Below the pieces are notes generated by a model. It saw only the letters and a program-made list of their open reading frames with translations, did not search any database and was not told where the DNA came from. Source: Neodidymelliopsis sp. IMI 364377 (lineage: Eukaryota > Ascomycota > Dothideomycetes > Pleosporales > Didymellaceae). Taken from it: a stretch of 64,000 bases of DNA. The stretch is from positions 1 to 64,000 of the forward strand of contig JAPEUT010000084.1 of the NCBI GenBank assembly GCA_027946375.1, in the 5' to 3' direction. Numbering within the stretch: position 1 is the stretch's first letter; every line of letters starts with the position of its first letter. A program made the position numbers and the translations under genes. Below are positions 55,047-64,000 of the stretch, piece after piece.

Positions 55047-58000
55047 TTAGCGACGGGCTGTGCTAGGGGCAGAGCGACGTGAAAAGGTTCGAAAAAGATC
55101 TCCTCCTTTGTGCCACCAACGCTTGATGTGGTCGATAAGGCGGTGACGATGGTAAACCACACTTGGCATACCTTCAGCGTCTCGGAACGTGTGGCGGTTG
55201 GTAGAGACAAAAGCTCTGGCTTCACCTGCAGTGTCTTGGATGATCGATGTTGCTGAACAGTGCAACGAGTCAGGTGACGTAAGCTCGAGTGGGTTGTTTG
55301 AAGTGATAAGGGACTTGCTGTTTGTGACTCGAGTACTGTTATCATTCGTGGTGTTACGAGTAGAAGAGAAACGTTTCTTGAGGCTGAACTTATTCTTACG
55401 TACGACTCGTAGCTCAGTGTCGTCGTCAGACGTGTCAGAGGCAGAGAAGTTGTCTCGAAAGATTACTGTGGGTGGTGTCAAAGCTGAGGTTGGGTAGCGT
55501 TCGCCGACAGCGTGAGACTGGTCACCGCTGCGCCCAAAAGTAGTGAAGTATTGGAGCTGGCGAGCGTGAGCACTGGAGCTAGAGTCGGTGCCAAAAGGTG
55601 AGCCAACTGGCGTGATGAAGGTGCTTACAGTAGACGCGTCAGAGATGTTGTTGCGCAGGTGCGAAGGTCCAGGGCGTGGTGAGTGTCTCACCGCCGCTGG
55701 TAGAGGTAGTGAGATGTCAACAGAGGGGATTGTCGATGTGGCCCAAGGATAGTTCTTGTCAGAGTTCCAAGGACGTGTATCGGTTCTCGTTGGGGTCGAT
55801 ACAAAAGACCTCAGAGACCTCGTTGTCAAGCCAGTCTCGACGGAGGCTCGCAAGTCTTCGTGGCCAACTGTGAGTGCGCGGGGACGGAGGATGGCAGGTG
55901 AGGGTGCCTCGAGCTCGGCGAGGGGAGTTTTGGGGCGCGTCGACTTGTTGTCCTTGCTCCTCTCACTAGCGTGAGCTTCACCGTGGGCACACTCAACGTC
56001 CTCATCACAGTGTGCACCTGAAGCAACAACATCCTTCTCTTTACCAGTGAGCTCCTCATATAGTGCATCTTCGATGACGACCATGTTAGGCGATCCAGGA
56101 ATTGGTCGCAGTCGAGCAGAAGAGCGCTTCTGAGCAGGACCGCCGACTTCGTGGATATCTTCCATGGCATGCTCCATGATCATTTCCTCGGATGCAAACT
56201 CTCCCTGATCATCCAGCTTGTAGTACTCTCTCAACGACGGCAAGAATTCAGAGAGACGCTCTGTAAGACCAACGACCGAGGGCACGGTGAACTGATCGAG
56301 CTCTGCCAACAGCTCAGGAGACTGCGCGCGTCTAGTGTGTAGCAGGCTTGTCACGTCCGTACGCTGTACAGCTTGTCTGGGCGTATTAAACTGATCCAAC
56401 TTGGCGCAGAAACTGCGGTACTTCTCGCGCATATCCCCTGCCGACACCGGTCGCTGTGGGGTACCATCGTCCGGCTTGAGTGTCTGGGTTGGCAGGTGAT
56501 CCAAGGAACGAGAGTTGCGCAGACCAAGTTCCTCTTCTAGCTTGTCGAACAAGTTCATCCGGCTGAAGTTCATCGACGGCAAACCATGTGCCTGGCCCAT
56601 GGAGCTGCTCAATGCACTCCTCCGATGCGAGCCTACAGAAGACCTTCTCGAGAACAGAGCACCCTCCTCGACCGACGCGCGCACACCAGCTGGGACACCA
56701 AAGGGAAACCGGAAGGTAGAGTTCTTCAAATTGCTGGCGCTTGTGTTGAGGCTCGAATCCTCATGAGACTCTTCCTTCAAATCTGGTAGGTAGTGCACTC
56801 CACCCGGGTATCTGTATTGCGACAGCCTTAGGTCGGTAGTGGTGTCTTCACTCGAAGCGGGCAATGGCAGCTTAGGCTCACTGACACTCGCGGCTGGGTT
56901 CTGGAGATTAAGGGACTTGCGACCATGCCATACAAGATGTGTAGTCGTCTGGCTTTCTCGACGGCTGTCGGAGAGTCTTGGAACCCCAGCTGGTGAAGAC
57001 TGGACGCGGAGCCTTGAAGAGCTATCCTGAGGGGAATACACAGAGGACAGCTCGGTGATGACAGGTGCAGGGCTACTGAACGAATGTTGATGCAAAGAAG
57101 GGACAGCACTCGCGTTGTGCACTTGCGATGGAGTACATGCCATAGTTGGGCCTAATTCCTTCGCAGGCAGAACAGTGTGCTTGAACAATGCTTTCTCTGG
57201 CGTCTTGATAGCATCACCCAGAGATTGTTGGGATGAAGCCAAGCTGCTATCCAATCGAGTATCCTCTAACGTCGAGCTGGAACTATCTTCGGTTTGCGTC
57301 AGTCCTTCATCTTTGCTGGACATCTTATTCCGTCGCCTGAACAGCATCCACGAAGCGACTCCCATCAATCGCTGGGCCTCCCTGGAAGTACTCGACTCAC
57401 GCGGTGGTACTGGAGGTGGTTGTTGAATGACACTCAGGGTGGACGAGGAACCTGAGATCGACAGCGATCCTTGCTTTAGGCTTGGTCTGGAGCTTGCAAG
57501 ATATCTGTTTGTAGTTGGAATGCTGGAATCAGAAGGGGGCACCCGCGGCTTCCGAAGCACAGCTGGAGGAGGACTTGGAAGCGAAGTCTCTGACGTTGGC
57601 CTCGAAGTTTGCACGTCTGCGAAAAATACGGACGGCGGCTTCGATACGGGCATTGAGACGGCTCGACCAGGGGTCATGACATCCCTTGCTGTTTTGAACG
57701 AGTGAGCGCCCATCTCTTTGGGAGAAGTTTCTTGCTCGACTACTACATTCCCACAAGATCTGTAAGACTTCGCATCTTCCTCATCCTCTTCAGACTTTTC
57801 ATCGCGTGGCTCAGACTCCAAAATATCGGTAGCAGACTTGAAAGATGGCGCATCGGATGATTTCTGCGCATGGTTGCTTTTCTTATCGATGTCTTCACCC
57901 ACAGCGGCCCCAATCTTAGCGTCATATGCTTCGTCTGTTTTGATCTTTCCATCTCCATGCCTGGAATCGGTGTGCTGATAGCCGGCTAGCAGATCCGACA

Positions 58001-59672
58001 TATCGACTTCAGTGCTAGGCACCGCACCTGATGGTGACGGCGGCTCACGGTCAGGCGGAGGAGGCACTCCAGCACCGATTTGTGCCCCGGTGACGATGGG
58101 TATAGAGTAATGTACAGCAAAGTCGAGAGTCGAAGAGTCCATGACGCTCGAATCGATCTGAGACAGAACGCTGCAACGTTTGTTCAAATCCTGATCGCGT
58201 CGGCCAGATGTCGTGGATTCCAAAGCGCCCATGTCTTGTATATCGACGCTGTGCGCCGGGGCATCATCTCCGCCTGTGCTAAAAGATCCTGTGGTACCCT
58301 CGACATCTTCTGTGGTAGAGACTGGCTCCAGTGCCTGCAAGATCAAATCTCTAGTGATGCGCCGAGCAACAGGTGAAGCAGGGAGTTCGACGATCCCTGG
58401 AACAGCAGTATTCAATGAAGCCTCGGGCTCCCACGTACCATGAGCTGGGGCCTTGGGTTGTTCCAATCCTCCATGTTCTTCATGTATGGTTTTGATATCA
58501 TGAACGAAGCCAGCCTGGATGGGGTTGACCTCAGGCTCCAGGATCTGCTCGCGTTCGAACGGCTCGCTATAGTCGTAGTAGAGCGGACCGCTAACAGCTC
58601 TGTCGTTCACGATCACTTCAGCCATTGTATCGACCAGTACCCGATTGCCTGTGGGCCTACGCAGTACCTCTAGTGACGAGCCATTCCGTGGAGTAGGAGG
58701 CGAAGGCAAGTCGGGCGAAGGAGCGTCGGAGTGATTTCGTGTACTTCTAGAACCGCTTGAGAACGATCCTTTCGTAGGCTCACGGATCACACGAGGTCGC
58801 TCAAGAGGGACAAGAGGATAGGACAGCGGCGGAACTGGAGGTATGTCGCCTTGAGACCCATGGAAGTACATGGGCGAATGGCTACGGTCTGCATGGCCAG
58901 AAGTTACAGGTACTCTGTCCTGATATCCCAGGCTGGCGTCAGAAGGGACCCTCAGACGCATCTGCCCTTGGCTCTGAATCTGGCCTTGACCACCGTTGCC
59001 GTGGGAGCGCCGTGGGCGCAGGCCAACGATATCGCTCAAAGCAGGAGATTCTGGACGGTACGTTGGACGGCGGAGCCTGGTGGGGTAGATGTATGGAGAC
59101 TTCGGACGCTGGATGTACTCATGGCCGCGCAAGCTGCCCAAAGAGCGGTTGCTCGAGAGCCTGTAAGTGGGCTGGGTCGTATTGGTCATCGAGAAAGACC
59201 TTTGACTGTCCCTGTTGTTGCTGTTGCTCCGGTTGCGAGTCGGAATGAGGGGCGACGAGCCTGGCAGATTCATTACCGTCGGTGAGAGAGTGTCAGCAAC
59301 GTACTGCGGACCAGCTGGCTCCCGAGCTGAGGAGCGCCTGGGGGCCGAAGAAGAGGAGGGCCACTGTCGATGGTGCTTGCTTGCACGACTAGAGGTACCT
59401 GACATCGATGATGCGGTCGAGAGCCTGCTGCTTGCACCGCGGCGCTGTGGAGCTCGCGGCACGTTGCCCATGCCAGAAAAGTCTCCAGTCAAGCCGGAAA
59501 CGTTACCCATCTCCGTGGATGTACGCAACATGGACATGACCCCAGGGGCGGATGCAAGAGAATCTTGCTTTTCGACGCCGCCATGGTGCCGGTAGGTAGC
59601 TCTGGACCTGGCAGACACGTTCGACGTCCTGCTGGTGCGGCCGCTGGTGTTGGGGTCTCGATCGGCGAGCAT
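55047..59672 (-). CDS. Large intrinsically disordered fungal protein of unknown function (1,541 aa)
   Basis: An uninterrupted frame of 1,541 codons, far too long for chance. Composition is Ser, Pro, Thr and Arg-rich with no globular domain that I recognise. There are Arg/Ser-rich N-terminal stretches (S-R-T-S-N-V-S-A-R-S-R) and many S-P and T-P sites suggesting phosphorylation. A moderately conserved-looking helical segment occurs around residues 1150-1200 (EKYRSFCAKLDQF and ELLAELDQF). The C-terminus is basic and aromatic (L-I-D-H-I-K-R-W-W-H-K-G-G-D-L-F-R-T-F), which could be an amphipathic membrane-binding helix. The first ATG follows a possible 5' leader intron acceptor. It could be a cytoskeletal, polarity or signalling scaffold, but this is not shown by the sequence. 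Confidence 0.82.
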   Translation of the reverse strand: MLADRDPNTSGRTSRTSNVSARSRATYRHHGGVEKQDSLASAPGVMSMLRTSTEMGNVSGLTGDFSGMGNVPRAPQRRGASSRLSTASSMSGTSSRASKHHRQWPSSSSAPRRSSAREPAGPQYVADTLSPTVMNLPGSSPLIPTRNRSNSNNRDSQRSFSMTNTTQPTYRLSSNRSLGSLRGHEYIQRPKSPYIYPTRLRRPTYRPESPALSDIVGLRPRRSHGNGGQGQIQSQGQMRLRVPSDASLGYQDRVPVTSGHADRSHSPMYFHGSQGDIPPVPPLSYPLVPLERPRVIREPTKGSFSSGSRSTRNHSDAPSPDLPSPPTPRNGSSLEVLRRPTGNRVLVDTMAEVIVNDRAVSGPLYYDYSEPFEREQILEPEVNPIQAGFVHDIKTIHEEHGGLEQPKAPAHGTWEPEASLNTAVPGIVELPASPVARRITRDLILQALEPVSTTEDVEGTTGSFSTGGDDAPAHSVDIQDMGALESTTSGRRDQDLNKRCSVLSQIDSSVMDSSTLDFAVHYSIPIVTGAQIGAGVPPPPDREPPSPSGAVPSTEVDMSDLLAGYQHTDSRHGDGKIKTDEAYDAKIGAAVGEDIDKKSNHAQKSSDAPSFKSATDILESEPRDEKSEEDEEDAKSYRSCGNVVVEQETSPKEMGAHSFKTARDVMTPGRAVSMPVSKPPSVFFADVQTSRPTSETSLPSPPPAVLRKPRVPPSDSSIPTTNRYLASSRPSLKQGSLSISGSSSTLSVIQQPPPVPPRESSTSREAQRLMGVASWMLFRRRNKMSSKDEGLTQTEDSSSSTLEDTRLDSSLASSQQSLGDAIKTPEKALFKHTVLPAKELGPTMACTPSQVHNASAVPSLHQHSFSSPAPVITELSSVYSPQDSSSRLRVQSSPAGVPRLSDSRRESQTTTHLVWHGRKSLNLQNPAASVSEPKLPLPASSEDTTTDLRLSQYRYPGGVHYLPDLKEESHEDSSLNTSASNLKNSTFRFPFGVPAGVRASVEEGALFSRRSSVGSHRRSALSSSMGQAHGLPSMNFSRMNLFDKLEEELGLRNSRSLDHLPTQTLKPDDGTPQRPVSAGDMREKYRSFCAKLDQFNTPRQAVQRTDVTSLLHTRRAQSPELLAELDQFTVPSVVGLTERLSEFLPSLREYYKLDDQGEFASEEMIMEHAMEDIHEVGGPAQKRSSARLRPIPGSPNMVVIEDALYEELTGKEKDVVASGAHCDEDVECAHGEAHASERSKDNKSTRPKTPLAELEAPSPAILRPRALTVGHEDLRASVETGLTTRSLRSFVSTPTRTDTRPWNSDKNYPWATSTIPSVDISLPLPAAVRHSPRPGPSHLRNNISDASTVSTFITPVGSPFGTDSSSSAHARQLQYFTTFGRSGDQSHAVGERYPTSALTPPTVIFRDNFSASDTSDDDTELRVVRKNKFSLKKRFSSTRNTTNDNSTRVTNSKSLITSNNPLELTSPDSLHCSATSIIQDTAGEARAFVSTNRHTFRDAEGMPSVVYHRHRLIDHIKRWWHKGGDLFRTFSRRSAPSTARR

Positions 59673-60606
59673 CTTGCTGCCTTGGATACGAAAACGATGT
59701 TCAGAATGCTAGTGAGCTTCGAAAGAGCTGCGGTGACGAGGAGAAAGTGTAGATGTTGAGAAGGTGGGTGATAGTGGGATGACCAGACAAGGGACGCCAG
59801 CAAAGCTGAGGCTATCCAAAAACAAACGAGTGACTGCGGCACCGCCCTCACCTACACACAACCAAAACGAGAGTGATGCTGACGATAGACAGGCAGAGTG
59901 CAAAGGAAGAGAGGAGCCGTGGGAAGTTCGAGCAAGTTAGATACGGCATATAGGAGTCGTGCCTGCCCACGTTACAAAGGCAAGTGCTGGCATCCAGAGC
60001 GACCAGGAGCGCACGCGGCCGGCCGGCAACTCGAGAAGGCAACGACGACATGTGAGGAAATGGCAGGGGAGGTAAAGACGACCAAAACGCGAACCTCAAC
60101 GAAAGCGAGCGGCATAGCAGCCGCTCTGGCATTATGTGCATACCTATGTGCCGCTCACTGCAAACTCACGATCTGACCTTCGTCCCCACTACAGCAAACT
60201 TACGCCTCCAGTCTGCGTCGAACCTGCCTCACGCTCTGTCATGCCCATGGACCTCTGCGACGCTGCACATCTCGCCAGATAGACCGCATGGCATAAACTT
60301 TTCGAAGAGCAGCGTGCTGCAATGCCTTCTCTTTTTGTTTCTACTTACCAACAAGTAGCGTTCTGCAAAGATTGGCGCACACACTTGACACTATGACATT
60401 GACATTACGACTAGGAGACACAAGAACCATGTACAAATTGTATGTACAGCGAACGCCAAATGATGAAAGATTCAGGACCAGAGAAACGTGGTATATGCAA
60501 TTCCAAAGAGGAGATGAATAAGCAAACAAAGGGTATATGGCTGTGAGATGCCAACAAAAACAACGCCCGCTTCGAAGGAGACAAAGCAAATGTGAGGGTA
60601 TGTGAT
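59673..60606. other. Intergenic spacer between disordered-protein gene and helical-protein gene
   Basis: About 930 bp containing the promoter of the 1,541-residue gene and the 3' flank of the next gene. Only short frames are present. No gene or repeat is recognised. Confidence 0.5.
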
Positions 60607-62268
60607 TCACTCCACGATGGTATGTATGTCGTTCTTCTTCTTGGTGAAGAAACGTCTGAGCGATTGGAGGCTGCCTCTTTTGAGCAGTTTCTTGCTCGTG
60701 TCTGAGTAATTACTCGTAGATGTCGGTGGTCGATCTGGCGGTTCAGCAGACTTCACGGATCGTAGGTTGGAGCTTGCTGGGGACATGGGCCCTAATCGGC
60801 TAGACACCGATTGCTTAGGAGTGTGATTGCTGCTTGGAAACAGGCCAAATTGAGCGTTCGACGACGCTGAGCGAGAAGGTGCATGGACTGGTGACATGAT
60901 TGAAGTACCGGACAATGAAGAGTAAGCTGAGTCTTTCGCTGTCGTGGGCGGACTATCTCCGTCCTTGTTGGATACCCGTCGATGACCGTGCTTGTGGTTG
61001 CTCCGGCTTACTTCTTGCGGAGGCTGTACAGCAGTTCTACCTTGGTCTTCGCCGTGCCAGGCTTCGTGGTGATACTCAGGCTGCTCCGTTGTGGCACGTT
61101 TCACCTCTACCTCAGGACGAGGAGTAGAGTCTGGAGGAGACGACGATGAATCAGTGTTTTGTTGAGCGTTACCTGCCAGATAGGGGTTGACAGGCTCAGG
61201 CGGTTGGTAATGCGGTACTCTTGATATGGGACGCCCACGAACTTCTCGGTCAGGAGATGTCCTATTCTCCTGCTGTGAAGCAAGAATTACTGGTACTTGG
61301 GGTGTGGGCGGCGTGGGTAAAGGTTTGTTCTGCGAGCCTTTGCGTGACGAACGTCGACCGTTGTCGCGCAAGTTTGACTTTGAGGAATTGCGAGAGGAAG
61401 AAGTGGTTGCAATCTACACGACTGTCAGCTTCGGCCGGGACACATCTTGGGGTAAGGCACTTACCAAGCTTCGCCGACTGGCGGCACCACAGCGCTTCTC
61501 AATTTCGTTGCAGTAGCTGCTGACTTGCACTAGAACCACTCCGAGCCGTTCTGCCTTTGTCACTAAGCTCTGCAAAAATTGCGCCCAGCCACCTGTGTTT
61601 CCACACATGGCTGAATATATTCTCCCAACGTCTTCATTGTGATACGCCCACTCGTCGCCAATGTCGCGGAGATAGAGTTCGAGTTCGTGGTTGGCGTCTC
61701 GATAGGTGCTTATGTCAATCAGGTAGTCGTTGAGGAGTTGGGACATGCGGTTAATGGTCCGTTCGATGGTGACGTTGCCATCGAGGAGGGAGGAGCGGTA
61801 TGCGCGGTCGTCGAGCAGGCGGTCAAACTCGTTGACGTGTTCCATGGGTACTCGCAGGCATTTGTGACGGAAGAGCATGTCCTTGAGGCTCTGCTCGACA
61901 TCTTCGTTGGCGCGCTGCAGGAAGCTGTCGAGCTCGTTGACGTGTTTGAGGAGGATGTCAGCTACATCGGCGGTCGACTTCTCGAGGCGTTGGTGGAGCA
62001 GGTGGACGCCAAAGACGATTTGGGCGATGGTCTTCAGCAAGGGATGGAATTTGCCGGTAGGATGGCGGCGCCAATGGCAGTTGTAGGTGTAGTTCCAGGA
62101 GGGCTCGTCAGCGTCACCGTCTCTGCACAGCAGCTGCTGGCGCGTCTTAACACCACGATTGGGCGTCTTAAAGGGCACGAAGCCCGTCTCGCCGGTTGCG
62201 TCGAGCATCGACTCCTCGAAGGCGGCCTGCATCGACGGCAGGGGGTGGATGGGGAAGGTCGCGGTCAT
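60607..62268 (-). CDS. Conserved fungal protein with helical N-terminal domain and disordered tail
   Basis: Two exons, 62268-61465 and 61413-60607, with a 51-bp intron (GTAAGT and TAG ends), encode 536 residues. The ATG at 62268 (M-T-A-T-F-P-I-H-P-L-P-S) was preferred for its A at -3 and family-like start. An ATG at 62373 would add 35 residues in the same frame. Residues about 60-265 are largely helical and charged: W-N-Y-T-Y-N-C-H-W-R-R-H-P-T-G-K-F-H-P, then H-L-L-H-Q-R-L-E-K-S, L-K-H-V-N-E-L-D and L-Y-L-R-D-I-G-D-E-W. This resembles a coiled-coil, BAR-like or scaffolding bundle. The remaining half is Ser/Pro-rich and ends in a basic segment (K-K-L-L-K-R-G-S-L-Q-S-L-R-R-F-F-T-K-K-K). I cannot name a function; it appears Pezizomycotina-specific. 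Confidence 0.8.
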
Positions 62269-63716
62269 GATGGGCGTGTCGCGCGCGTCCTGCCATTCGA
62301 ACGGATCACAATGGCTGCGGTGATGTTCAAGGCTGCGGCGCTCGCGCTGAGAGGCCCGCGGCAGAGGGACCATGGAGAGACAGCAGGCAAGGTGGCCGGT
62401 CAGTCGGCGCTCGTGCTGGTCGCCCGGGGTCCGACGAGGCTCAGGCGACGAGGTTCAGGGTTGTCGCCCGCTACAGCACGCAGGCAGGCAGTCTGCGAGC
62501 ATAAGCAGCAGAAACACGGCCAGGCACGAGGGCAGAGGCAGAGGCAGGAGGCAGGAGGGTGCGCCGGGGGTGGGCAGTCTGCAGCCCGCCGGCTGTTCTA
62601 GCAGAGGTCAGCGGCCGGTGAGGTGTGCCGCATGCTGCTGAGGTTTGGAGTCGCGAAGGGGGCTGCAGGTGGTCCAGGGGACAACGCTGCGGGAGGGCGC
62701 GGCTACAGCGAATGTGGGACAGTGGGCAGTGGGACAATGGGCAGTGGGCAGTGGGCAGGATGGCCTACAGTCGGTCTGCGGCCGACATCAGCACACAGCG
62801 AGCAGATCGCCTGCACGTTGCTGGCGTCGCCAGGAGAGCTGCACGAACATCCGAGCTCCGCGCAGTAGTGCCCGGCACGGTTCAGGGCAGGGTGGGGAAG
62901 GCGTTCCTCCGCCTAGAAGAAACATGCCAGACAGACGCCCAGCTGAGCGAGGCTAATGGCCCAAGGTTTCAACGCTGCAAATCTTCAGCCCAGCGTTGCG
63001 CCGCTTTGCGACCTCGCCTCCGCTTTCTCGACGTGCCTGTTGGGGGAGCGCGCACCCACGCTGTTGTGGCCCCTCTCTGTGCGACGCCAGGCCTGCAGCA
63101 GGCGTCATGCAGCCCGCCCCAGCACCTGACTGCGAAGAAACACCGCCTCTCACCTCGTCTGATGCCTCGCTGAGTGAGCCACTGTATCGTCCTCGTCACC
63201 TGACTCAGACGACGCCGGTGACGGAGCGGTTGAGCCGCTAGTCGCAGAGGCTGCAGAAGAGATGCAGACGTCATTAATGAGCTGAAACGTAGTTCAGCAT
63301 CGTTGAAGCTGGCTCTGGAGATGGGCCAGTCCCAGACCTCGAAGCAAACCATTACGTCTGACCAAACCGGCGATGGGTACCTACCCAGCCACTGCGCGAA
63401 TAACTCTAAAAAAAGCCAGGAGTCAGCATGACTAATCGACAGCAACACGACAAGACCTGAATCAGCACCAACTGCTCGACAAAAACCAAGCCCACGTGAC
63501 ATGTTTTTGATGCCGAACCAGAGGTATCTCAAAGACGCTGTGTTGTGCAGAAAGACGCCAGCGACTGTAGCAACCAAACAGCGCATCTGCTGCGGCATTT
63601 AGAAGGGAAAGGCGTGAGGAAACCACGTGTGACTTCAAATGACTGCGGACGCAACAGTCAGGGGCACCCTTTGCATCTCAATTTCCGCGGCAGGCGCAGC
63701 TCGACGTTCGCCGTTT
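62269..63716. other. GC-rich intergenic region, no supported gene
   Basis: About 1.4 kb. The longest frame (62969-63598, reverse, 209 residues) and several forward frames are explained by high GC content and lack domains. A 7-bp G-rich repeat lies at 62713-62758. Confidence 0.45.
62713..62758. repeat. 7-bp G-rich tandem repeat (AGTGGGC/AGTGGGAC)
   Basis: About six imperfect copies of AGTGGGC or AGTGGGAC in a row. The regular GGG spacing could in principle form a G-quadruplex. Confidence 0.75.
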
Positions 63717-64000
63717 TCATTGACTGACATCAACCACGACAGTATCAGCAGTGAGTGATTTGGTAGATGTAATTAACGCAGAACCGACCGTAGGCTTAGT
63801 GCTGGCGCTCGACATCGTAAACCCAGCCATCTCAGAATGCAGCCTCACCACCCTCTCCACCGCGTCCACACGTCCACGACTTCGTCTCCTCCTGTTTCTG
63901 AATCAACAATGAGATACCACCCAAAACCAGCGCCGGCAACACAAGCATGATTGGGCCACACCATCACCTTACTGCCAATCGTCAGTTCGTTGCACCTACT
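63717..64000 (-). CDS. Possible 3' end of a gene entering from the right edge
   Basis: A reverse frame ending at 63717 reads R-G-R-V-D-A-V-E-R-V-V-R-L-H-S-E-M-A-G-F-T-M-S-S and looks coding. It can be entered through an acceptor at 63898 (TTGATTCAG) from a 75-bp intron with donor GTAAGG at 63972. Alternatively, a neighbouring frame (63834-63947) encodes a hydrophobic segment (L-V-L-P-A-L-V-L-G-G-I-S-L-L-I) that runs into the same region with a one-base shift. The two readings conflict and the rest is outside the window. No family is recognised. Confidence 0.3.

Noticed and set aside
61639..62601. 320-codon forward frame
   Set aside because: Antisense to the helical-protein gene; its Val/Glu-rich composition is the complement of the coding strand.
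62969..63598. 209-codon reverse frame in GC-rich DNA
   Set aside because: No domain, odd composition and several overlapping frames; the length is explained by high GC content.

Overview
The window is nuclear DNA of a filamentous ascomycete, most likely a dothideomycete of the Pleosporales type. Genes are broken by short introns, mostly 41-97 bp with GT/AG ends and CTGAC/CTAAC-like branch sites. The gene families (MON1, Pth11-type 7TM protein, DUF3533/SNG1, DUF4470-MYND protein, PRISE reductase, Zn2Cys6 factor) are typical of Pezizomycotina. The order Pleosporales is inference; no rRNA, tRNA or mitochondrial sequence was found to test it.

Layout, left to right. 1-1,468: a secreted Ser/Thr-rich wall protein, cut by the left edge. 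3.8-5.2 kb: a conserved Gln-rich protein. 5.2-9.7 kb: no gene found. 9.7-14.3 kb: a secreted alpha/beta hydrolase, an SNG1-like membrane protein and a ThuA-like protein. 14.5-18.3 kb: a 1,221-residue multidomain RNA-processing protein. 19.3-23.9 kb: a BTB protein, a membrane-anchored methyltransferase-like protein and an MFSD5-like molybdate transporter. 25.1-29.1 kb: a secreted FAD oxidase diverging from a 7TM receptor-like gene. 29.6-29.9 kb: a 241-bp MITE. 30.6-36.1 kb: a frameshifted MYND/DUF4470 gene diverging from MON1, whose last intron is about 800 bp. 36.5-38.3 kb: a tyrosine phosphatase with a possible tail-anchored splice form. 39.2-41.6 kb: a 76-residue, four-exon gene and a PRISE-type reductase. 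43.1-46.2 kb: a galactose mutarotase and a Zn2Cys6 regulator. 46.2-54.6 kb: a long region with no supported gene. 54.7-62.3 kb: a Tyr-rich small ORF, a 1,541-residue disordered protein and a helical conserved protein. At the right edge there are weak traces of one more gene.

Most genes are independent housekeeping or accessory loci; I see no biosynthetic cluster. The most unusual gene is the RNA protein at 14,495-18,259. It joins a 2H phosphoesterase, an EEP nuclease/phosphatase, a poly(A)-polymerase-type nucleotidyltransferase and a C-terminal MJ1316/DUF504 domain in one chain, which suggests an RNA-end repair or re-tailing machine. Exon coordinates in the entries were derived by hand from splice signals and frame continuity, so they are predictions.
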